Below are positions 56,501-64,000 of a DNA stretch of 64,000 nucleotides, piece by piece; positions within the stretch are counted from its first letter, which is position 1, and each line of letters starts with the position of its first letter. The notes under the pieces are model-generated. The model did no database searches and was not told the DNA's origin. It saw only the letters and a list, made by a program, of their open reading frames with translations. The translations under genes were made by a program, and so were the position numbers. Source of the DNA: Zanthoxylum bungeanum (taxonomy: Eukaryota; Streptophyta; Magnoliopsida; Sapindales; Rutaceae); NCBI GenBank assembly GCA_019454045.1, contig SKCR01038147.1, forward strand, positions 62,001 through 126,000. Direction: 5' to 3'.

Positions 56501-59500
56501 TCGAGCTGCAGAGATATATGGGCTTAACATACTTGCTGATAGAATCCAGGTAAATTTTGGCTTTTTCCATTTTTTATCTGTCTAATTTGCATATTATTTT
56601 ACCGCATTTCACAATTGTTGGTCCTCTGATTCAACTGCCTTCAAAAAACATATATTATCTTATAAGGATGGAATTAAAATACTAGAAAAACACATACTCC
56701 AATTCATATTTTTTTTGTCTTTTAGTGTGTAGTTCTTTGTATTTTTTTTTTTAAATCTTAGCCCCATTTGTATGATAAAAAGTGTGGGTATCCATATAAG
56801 ATAGGAACTAAGCGTGTGTGCGCGCGCGCGCTTTGTGCTCACAGCCGCTCAAGTTCGAGTAAATGTAGGGGTAAGATTGGTGTTTACTGGGTGAGGTTTC
56901 TGGTGGAAACCAAACAAACCTCTCTAAAATACTTTTTTATTGAGTTGAAAATCAAATACAGAGATAATTGAAGGTGAAGATTAATTCACCAGCCCTTGCT
57001 CAACATTAAGGTATTAGCAGCCTCCCAGGGTTTCTCCTCCAACTCCCATCCCAATTTCAATCAAAATTATAGCATCTCCAACAACAAAACATCTAACATA
57101 TATATCAAACCCTAAATGAAATGAAAAGACTAAAGTACCTCTTATTTTTACCCTTTTAACCATGGTTGTTAGAGGCGCAGTGAGGCGTGCCTAGGGATGG
57201 CAGTGGGTAGGGTATGGTGCGGGTTTTCCATTACCAAACCCGCACCCGTATATGTAAATAAATTACCAAACCCGCACCATACCCGTTGCGGGTTTTAATT
57301 TTCATTACCAAACCCGCACCGCATATAAAAATAAATTACCAAACCCGCATTGGTACCCAACGGATTTTTTGTGGGTTTTTAAAATATTGAATTACTTTGT
57401 GTTCTTAATAATATAATTTTTTTAATAAAATAATTTATTTTTAATTGCTAGCTGTAGTTTTCACATTTGTTTTTCATTTGACATATACAACATGCAATGT
57501 ATGTATATACAGTACATAGATAACAAAATGTATGAAAGACTCAGTACCATATGTTTATTTTTTCATATAAACATAATTAAAACGAGTTCTTCCTTTCATA
57601 ATTATAATGATCTAAGTTAGCCAACTCAATCGACAATAAGATAAAAAGAAATCACCAACCTTTGGTCATATTTTTTATGCCAAGTGTAATGAAAGTGATG
57701 CTTACAAGGCTCAAGTGTAATGAAGAAGCAGGAAAGTTACTGAAGTTGCAGCAAACACTAGCTTATTTTGCTCCTCTCCCGTTTCTGATCATGTGAACTT
57801 AATCCAAATTTTTGTATTATAATTTTATTAACAAGTGTGATTAAAAAAAAACAATAATAGTTATGCAAAAAATCTTCAGTTGGGCAGGTTGCGGGCTGCA
57901 GTTGAGTGTGAGTGTGGAACTGTGGATTAGTGTTTTAGTTATGCAAAAAAAATTGTTAGTTGTTTTTATATGAAGGTTTTTTTATATTGTCCTAAAATAT
58001 TAATTAATAATAAATAATATTGCGGGTATGCGGATGCCCGTATTTTTTCTTAAATACCAAACCTGCACCGCACCCGCAGCGGGTTCTGCTTTAAATTATC
58101 AAACCGCACCGCACCCACTAATATATTTACCAAATCCTACCCATTGCGGGCGGGTTTTTGCGGGTTTGCGGGTAAAATTGCCATCCCTAGGCGCGCCTCG
58201 ATGCGAGGGGCGCACGAGACGACGACCAATGCGCATCAACAGAGGTGAAGCGAGGCGACTCCAGTGAGGCGCCGTGATACGACATGAAGCGCAGTGAGGC
58301 GAGAAGCGTTGTGATGCGTACGCATCATGGAGAGAAAATTTGTATTTAAAGAAATTTTGAAACCCTAATTTGCCTCTGCTACCTGCGTACCTCTGTGAGA
58401 ACCCTAAATTGCCTCATCTGCTACTTGCCCTCTCCTCCACCGCCGACGACTCCACCACCGTCGACGACTCCAAGGTATGTATCTTCGATAGCTTCTATTC
58501 TTCTTTCTTGATCTTTTTTCTATAACTTCTTCTTTTTTCTTCTTTCTTCTATTCTTCTATTTTCTTCTATTTTTTTTTCATCTTTCTTGATCTTTCTTAC
58601 CATCATCGCATTTGGTTGCTGTTATCTCTTCTCTGTTTTTTTTTTTTTGGCGAAATTGGAATTGTGCATCAGTGATTACTATTTCTGTCTATTATGTTGC
58701 CGAAATTGGAATTTTCTTCTATTCTTCTGTTTTTTTGCCAGAATTTTTGTTTTGTTCTTGATTTGGTTGCTGTTGCTGAGGATATCCAATATTGTTGCTT
58801 GTGATTGATTTGTTTATTCTTTATTGTACTTGAAAATATGAGTTGAATATTGCATATTTTGTTAAGAATACGATGATGGTGTTTCTTTTGACTAGATACT
58901 TTATAATTATCCCTTTTTTTTTTAATTTGAAGTTTTTAATTATGCATATGGTCAAGTATTATGAATTTGATGAGTATATTTAATATAAAAGTAGACTATA
59001 TATGAAAAAATTACTATCTATTTATTATTTGTTTACATTTATAAGTAAATGATACATATATTACAAATTTAAAATTATTATTAATAGATGTGTGCCTCGT
59101 GTCTGTAAGGCGTGCACCTCTCGCCTCTCACCTCGCGCCTCGTTTTTCTGACTCTGATCGCCTCGGTGCGCCTCTCGCCTTTAACAACCTTGCTTCTAAC
59201 ATTTAGGTCCTAAAATACTCCCCCTTTTGAAAACATGTTGTCTTCAACGTGAGAGTGCGGATATGACGATCGCCTCAAAGGATATCTCAGGCTTGAACGG
59301 CATTGTTCTGATGAAGTCCCAAGCTTCCTCCAGATAACCAACAGATTCAGTTTATTGATAAGAGTCCAGAGTAATCCTTTGCAGAATCGATCCGAAGACA
59401 ACGGATCCACCCACAAAACCTACAAATTGCACAACTGGCTTCACCTGAGGAATAACAAACGATTCTGGTTCATTGTCTTTCTCTACTAATTTCACAAGTT

Positions 59501-62500
59501 GCAATGGTTCTTCCTACTTAGCACGCTCTTGTTTCTTTAAAAACTCAGCTGCCTTACGAGCTCGATCCTCATCCTCAACGGTTACAAACTCCACTACATC
59601 GATTTCTTCACTCTTCCTCTCATTACATTCGGCTTTATTACTTGCTTCACTCTCATCCATGGGGACAGAATCCTCGTCATCAACAGGTTCAACCGTCTTA
59701 GTTTGACATACATGCTTCGGATATAATCTCTCATTACATCTGAAACATGAACCTTTTATCGCGTCGAAATTGAAAATCAACCGCAAAAAGTTGCTTGAGT
59801 TTTCCCGATCGATCATATGAAAGGTTCTCAGATTGTTTCCTATTGCTCTCCATAAGGGGTGTCGTCGGACCAGTACCTGCCTCTTTAAGTGGTGGAGCGG
59901 CATCAATGTGAGTACCCGAGTTAGTCTTTGATCCTTTTATCATCTCCCGCATCTTCTCCAACATTGAATCAAGTTTTTTGCAAGGATCTTCCTCAACGAT
60001 GTCCAATCCTCCCACATCTGACTGGTACGCGAATCCATTACCGGCTCGGGATCTTTCAGTCTTGCGTAAACTGATCATTCTCCGTATTCTGAATTCCGCA
60101 AATATGTCCAATTCTGCTAGTTTCTCTTTCGCCTCCAGGATTAATTTTTTGACCCCATCAAGATCAATCACCCTCAAGTGCTTTAAGCTGTCTCGAACCT
60201 CCGATTGCAACTCATACTTTAATCCATTGATGAAGATTCCAGTCAAATGGTATTCAGATATATATGACACTGAGCTCGCCAAACCATCAAACCTGTCAAT
60301 ATAGTCATGGAGAGAACCATCTTGCCGTATGTAACCCAATTCAGATGAAATCCCAATACACCTCATTTTTTTTTTGGCACTTCTTTTTTTTCCCTTTTTT
60401 TTTGTATTACACTTTTTTTTAACAGTAAAGAAAAACTCTAAGACTAAAATGAAAGAAACAGAAAATATCTGGACTAATTTGCAAAAACAGATACCTTAGA
60501 GGTAAAAGTGTAAATAACCTATCGGTGGTCGGAGATGGGGCTAGGGTGATCGGTTCTGGAAGAGGGGAGTTTCTGATCGCGTTGGTGGTGGTGGCAGCTT
60601 CAGATTCCCGCCATAGACGGGGGATCGGCATGAAGAAAGCCGCGGCAGTCGGTGGCTGTTTCTAAAGTTTTCCGGCAACTTTTGGCTTCGAGGGTGGCCT
60701 GGTTCTGGTCACTGGCGTGATAAGAGTCTCCTGGTGGTTATCGTCAACGGAAAGAACAGCTGAGGAGCGGCGGCGAGTTGCGACGTGGTGGCGTGCGTGG
60801 AGGTTCTGGGTGATTTGGAGTCTGCGATGGTCTGGGTCTGGTCGCCGGCGTCTTCTGAGTCCAATGATTGTCGCGACCGACGGCGATGATGGCTGTGGAA
60901 GGTGGTGGTGGGTGGCGGCAGTTAGGGTTTCTGAAAAAAAAAATTAAACAACTTCTCCTTCCTCCTTCAACAATCAGAAGACCACAGTGGAGGATCGAAT
61001 GCTCTGATACCAATTGATGGAATCCAAACAAACCTCTCTAAAATACTTTTTTATTGAGTTGAAAATCAAATGCAGAGATAGTTGAAAGTGAAGATTAATT
61101 CACCCGCCCTTGCTCAATATTAAGGTGTTGGCAGCCTCCTAGGGTTTCCCCTCCAACTCCCATCCCAATTTCAATCAAAATCATAGCCTCTCCAACAACA
61201 AAACATCTAACATATATATCAAACCCTAAATGAAATGAAAAGACTAAAGTGCCCTCTTATTTTTACCCTCTTCTAACATTTAACAGTTTCTTATCCTTAT
61301 CCAAACCTTTAAAAAAATTCAGTCTAAGTGGTGCTGAGTACTACTGTTATAATAGTTAAACCTCATTAGAAATGGTTATTGCTTTGCTCAATTATGCTGC
61401 TTTATGCTTATGCAGGATGATCCTGATGATATAACTCGTTTTCTGGTACTTGCAAGGGATCCTATAATATCAAGGACTGATAAGCCCTTTAAGGTAAAAT
61501 ATTACTTTACATATCTCATTGTGTTACATTTGCTCAAAGTTATCTAACCTGAATATCTCCTTCTTGCCAGACAAGTATTGTGTTCACTTTAGACGAAGGT
61601 CCTGGTGTATTGTTTAAAGCCTTGGCCGTGTTTGCTTCAAGGGACATAAATTTAACAAAGGTATTTTTTGCAAGAGTCTACTTTTGTTAGTTTATAAATT
61701 TGCATGAAAAATTCTGGACGTAACCTTTTTTCATGTCAATGTGATGCAGATTGAAAGTCGTCCGCAAAGAAAGAGGCTTTTGAGAGTAGTCGATGACTCT
61801 AATACTGGGAGTGCCAAGTGAGTATGATATGTTATTTACTTGAAACAGCCAGAGGACCATAACAGAATTCTTGTACACATCTGTTGCTACAGAATCAGTT
61901 GTTAATTTAAATGATTGAATAGAGTTCATTTGAATAGTCTTGGGTAAAAGTTATATTGCATTGGGTACAGAACGGGGACATCATGCAACTTGGAACTCCA
62001 ATGCAGTCAATTTTCAAATGTGGGACACAAATGCTTTCATGCCTGCAACTTTTTATTATCACAGGAAATTCTTTAATTTCCTATGAGTCCCATATGCTTG
62101 TTAGGATACAATTATAATTTATATCCGAGTTTTGATAGCAGTCTCAACCTTCTCGATCATAATCCAAAGGAAACTAAAACACAATAGTTATCTTGTGAAT
62201 TCATGTGCATTCAGAATGATTATAAGTTGAAAACTTCACTGCTCTTCAGGGGATTCTGAACTATCACTGGTATCCCTTTAATCAATCAGAGGACCACAGC
62301 AACAATCCTTTTTATGATCTCCTATGAAATATTGAAAACGCCTCCTTTTTAAAAGGAAAAAACGTTATCAAATTTACTTGAATCCAGTAAATTGTTCTAT
62401 CTGGTAATAATATTATTTCGGGTGCTATACTTCAAGAATTATGTTCTATCTGGTAAATAATAGACTTTTTTCTTACTAGAGGTGGGAGAGGAGATTTTTA

Positions 62501-62620
62501 TTGATTGTGCATTTAGAATCACTCATTTCTGGTTGCAGGTGCTTCGACTACTTGTTCTATATTGATTTTGAGGCATCTATGGCTGATCCCCGCGCACAAA
62601 ACGCATTAGGGCAGCTGCAG
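53570..62620 (+). CDS. ADT: Arogenate/prephenate dehydratase (ADT), 10 exons, 3' end outside window
   Basis: Converts arogenate (or prephenate) to phenylalanine (or phenylpyruvate) in the plastid. Exons: 53570-53816, 54866-54933, 55118-55210, 55493-55693, 56286-56366, 56454-56549, 61416-61493, 61571-61660, 61750-61817, 62539-62620. All introns are GT-AG and all joins are in phase (368 codons). Residues 1-85 are Ser/Gly-rich, a likely transit peptide. The dehydratase domain (about 97-275) shows [37 protein letters not shown] and the catalytic TRF (269-271). The ACT domain (about 288 on) shows [21 protein letters not shown], the Phe-sensing ESRP (320-323) and [13 protein letters not shown]. Reading stops at LGQLQ before the usual short C-terminus, so a last exon is expected beyond 64000. 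The intron-rich layout suggests the ADT1/ADT2-like branch. Intron 6 (4.9 kb) and intron 10 carry retroelements; no exon is damaged. Confidence 0.95.
57161..59192. mobile_element. hAT-like element F in the LTR of E
   Basis: Terminal repeats CATGGTTGTTAGAGGCG and, reversed, CAAGGTTGTTAAAGGCG (two differences). The 8-bp duplication is CTTTTAAC/CTTCTAAC (57153-57160, 59193-59200), and the intact LTR at 61015 shows the empty site. Subterminal GAGGCG motifs are dense at both ends. A 5'-UTR-like stretch with Pro/Ser-type codons and a splice-donor-like AAGGTATGT (near 58472) suggests the remains of a transposase gene. No transposase frame survives. Confidence 0.85.
57192..58189. mobile_element. hAT-like element G nested in F
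   Basis: 998 bp. Ends TAGGGATGGCA and TGCCATCCCTA, 8-bp duplication GGCGTGCC/GGCGCGCC (57184-57191, 58190-58197). Subterminal regions are dense in AAACCCGC / GCGGGTTT motifs. No coding frame. A relative starts at 62702. Confidence 0.93.
59216..59228 (-). other. Polypurine tract of E
   Basis: Minus strand AAAAGGGGGAGTA, next to the 3' LTR. Confidence 0.8.
59514..60366 (-). pseudogene. Gag-like gene of E
   Basis: Starts [20 protein letters not shown], with [20 protein letters not shown] and [20 protein letters not shown], the gag domain of gypsy elements. After a Lys-rich linker the frame shifts near 59740 into a zinc-knuckle-like [14 protein letters not shown] and an acidic tail. The gag of H has the same start (from 63907). 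No protease or RT follows. Confidence 0.85.
60367..61000 (-). other. Leader of E
   Basis: Untranslated leader between primer site and gag, GC-rich at 60510-60920, with poly-T runs (poly-A on the element strand) just before gag, the same arrangement as in H. Open frames here look accidental. Confidence 0.6.
61001..61012 (-). other. Primer binding site of E
   Basis: Minus strand TGGTATCAGAGC, two bases from the LTR. Initiator-Met tRNA type. Confidence 0.93.
61015..61285 (-). repeat. 5' LTR of E
   Basis: 271 bp, TGATGGAATCC to CATTTAACA on plus. Its uninterrupted CTTCTAAC region is the empty site for F. Confidence 0.88.
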
Positions 62621-62701
62621 GTTTTTTTTTTAATTATTTTAAAGCACTTTTTATTTGAATTACGGAATTAGGATTCAGGGCTAGGTTGATTTTGTGCTGA
62701 C

Positions 62702-62900
62702 TAGGGATGGCAATTTTACCCGCAAACCCGCAAAAACCCGCCCGCAATGAGTAGGATTTGGTAAATATATTAGCGGGTTTGGTAATTTAAAGCAAAACCC
62801 GCTGCGGGTGCGGTGCGGGTTTGATATTTAAGTAAAATATGCGGATATCCGCTGCGGATATCCGCATACCCGCAAAAGTCATTTTTTTTAATTAACATTT
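62702..62900. mobile_element. Left part of a G-like hAT element in ADT intron 10
   Basis: Starts TAGGGATGGCAATTTTACCC and follows the reverse complement of G for about 200 bp, with AAACCCGC motifs. It is interrupted at 62901 by element H. The remainder must lie beyond the window. Confidence 0.88.
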
Positions 62901-63206
62901 TGTTAGGACCCAAGAGGCAAAATAGGAAATAGGGAATGGTAGATAGGTCACTTTAGTTATTTAGGGTTTACATATAAATTAGGATGTTTGTTTCATTTGG
63001 GGGAGGCTATCATTTTATCAAAATTGGGAATTGGGGATTGGAAATGGAGGTTGCCAACACCTTAATGTTGTGCAAGGGCTGGTGAATTAACCTTCACCTT
63101 CAACTATCTCTGTATTTGATTTTCATTTTATGAATTAAAGCACAATTAAGCTTCTGTTTTTGGGTGTTTATTGTGTGATGACTATGTGATATTTAGGGTT
63201 CCATCA
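62901..63206 (+). repeat. 5' LTR of H
   Basis: 306 bp, clearly related to the E LTR over the stretch around AAGGGCTGGTGAATTAA but with a longer, different 3' part (63130-63200). Confidence 0.85.
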
Positions 63207-63208
63207 AT

Positions 63209-63220
63209 TGGTATCAGAGC
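63209..63220 (+). other. Primer binding site of H
   Basis: TGGTATCAGAGC, two bases after the LTR. Confidence 0.95.
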
Positions 63221-63906
63221 GGTAGTTCCTTGGATCTGTGTTGATTATTGTTGGCTTAGAGAAGGAGAAAATCAAAGGAGAAATCGGAAAAAAAAAAAAA
63301 AAAAAGAACGTAGCAACAGAAGCAGGGTTCAAAAAAGAAGAAACAGCTGCTTTCAAAAAAAAAAAAGGGAAAACCCTAACCCTAACCCTAATTGTCGTCG
63401 CCGTCAGCCGAGACCACCAACAACCTCAGAAGACGCCGGCGAACATATCCCTATCGCCGGCGACTCCAAATCGAACCAGAACCGCCGCATCTCAGCCTGC
63501 CCAACCGCCGCGATAAGCTGCACTTTTCGCGCTCGTTGCCGCCTCTCAGCCACTGTACGTCGTCGACCCAGCACACCAAAGTACTCCCCTCACGCCGGCG
63601 ACCAGAACCGGACCCCATTCGAAGCCAAAAGTCGCCGGAGAACACCAGAAACACAACGAACTGCCGCAGCTTCTTCGCGTCGATCCGCCGCCTACGGCGA
63701 GATTCTGACGTCGTCGCCGCCACCAACGTGCTCAGCACGTTCTACTCTCTCAGATCCGACCACCCCTTTGCATTTCCGGCCACCGGCAGGTTATTTACAT
63801 TTTCACCCCTAAAATTTCTGATTTTTGCGATTTGGCCCAGAAACTTTCAAGTTCTTTCATTTTAGCCCCTGAGCCTACTGTTTGTTGAAAAAAGAAAAAA
63901 AGAAAA
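63221..63906 (+). other. Leader of H
   Basis: Untranslated leader with poly-A runs and a GC-rich middle (63390-63790), ending in an A-rich stretch before gag. Three overlapping open frames here reflect base composition. Confidence 0.6.
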
Positions 63907-64000
63907 AATGAGGAATGTTGGGAGTTCGTACGAATTGGATAACATACAGCAAGATGGTTCTATCTGTGACTATATTGACAGGTTCGATTGTGTGGTGGAA
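63907..64000 (+). CDS. Gag-like gene of H, first 31 codons
   Basis: MRNVGSSYELDNIQQDGSI then CDYIDRFDCVVE, collinear with the start of the E gag. Cut by the window end. Confidence 0.8.

Larger units (their letters stand above)
56901..61285 (-). mobile_element. Element E: gag-only LTR element in ADT intron 6
   Basis: LTRs at 56901-59215 (with insertions F and G) and 61015-61285. The 5-bp duplication GTTTC flanks the element (56896-56900, 61286-61290). The 1.8-kb interior holds a gag-like frame but no pol, matching the class described as terminal-repeat retrotransposons with a GAG domain. Minus-strand orientation, opposite to the host gene. Element H in intron 10 is a relative. Confidence 0.88.
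62901..64000 (+). mobile_element. Element H: relative of E, start only
   Basis: LTR 62901-63206 (TGTTAGGACCC to GGTTCCATCA), primer site at 63209-63220, GC-rich leader, and a gag start at 63907. It runs off the window, so its 3' end is unknown. It sits in the G-like element inside ADT intron 10, on the same strand as the gene. Confidence 0.88.

Noticed and set aside
59473..59706. 77-codon Ser-rich plus-strand frame
   Set aside because: Shadow of the acidic gag tail of E on the minus strand.
63374..63394. CCCTAACCCTAACCCTAA run, telomere-like
   Set aside because: Only three units, not the plant CCCTAAA heptamer, and inside the leader of H.
63171..63865. Open frames of 92-213 codons rich in Arg, Ser, Pro
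   Set aside because: They lie in the untranslated leader of H, start within its LTR, and overlap in three frames; composition effect.

Overview
This window is repeat-dense nuclear DNA from a flowering plant, almost certainly a eudicot. The evidence is plant gene families (germin-like protein, plastid-type arogenate dehydratase) with GT-AG introns, plus plant-specific LTR-retrotransposon lineages: Tat and Athila Ty3/gypsy, Ty1/copia, and small gag-only elements. I cannot name the species. About 85 percent of the window is transposable element, and much of it is nested.

Host genes. A decayed germin-like protein (GLP) exon 2 sits at 48-575. A second GLP exon 2 (52339-52882) is open to its stop, but a young copia element (J) lies directly in front of its splice acceptor and no exon 1 is recognisable. 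An arogenate/prephenate dehydratase gene (ADT type, last step of plastid phenylalanine synthesis) starts at 53570. Ten exons (368 codons) are in phase; the short last exon must lie beyond 64000.

Repeats, left to right. A 183-bp MITE (1000-1182). An old LTR-like sequence 'K' (about 1190-2465, continuing at 18776-19840), split by two insertions only 7 bp apart: a complete Tat element 'T' (2466-13431, minus strand, TSD GCTTA) and a solo LTR 'A1' (13444-18770, TSD GCTAG). A1 carries element 'B1' (14554-17954). Next is an old, decayed Tat-like element 'C' (roughly 20.8-41.8 kb, plus strand). C was broken by solo LTR 'A2' (25544-29480), which itself holds an inverted solo LTR of the same family, 'A3' (27039-29034). 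C was also broken by an Athila-like gag-protease element 'D' (30222-36797, with a hAT element in its 3' LTR) and by solo LTR 'B2' (36988-39431). Then come short tandem repeats, an LTR-like piece 'M', a decayed copia fragment 'L' (44227-46064), and the young copia element 'J' (46941-52327). Inside ADT introns lie gag-only element 'E' (56901-61285, with two nested hAT-type elements, F and G) and the start of its relative 'H' (from 62901), which sits in a G-like hAT element.

Points of most interest. (1) All three A-family LTRs carry a run of about ten adjacent short hairpins, mostly with the 3-nt loop CCA, and one stem shows a compensatory base-pair change. (2) Element T carries an extra gene on the opposite strand, convergent with pol. 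It has its own plant-like promoter (G-box, a palindromic E2F-like site, TATA) and an upstream 69-bp tandem array that is open on both strands. (3) Target duplications give a readable insertion order up to three levels deep. (4) Element J has nearly identical LTRs yet is dead by three lesions.
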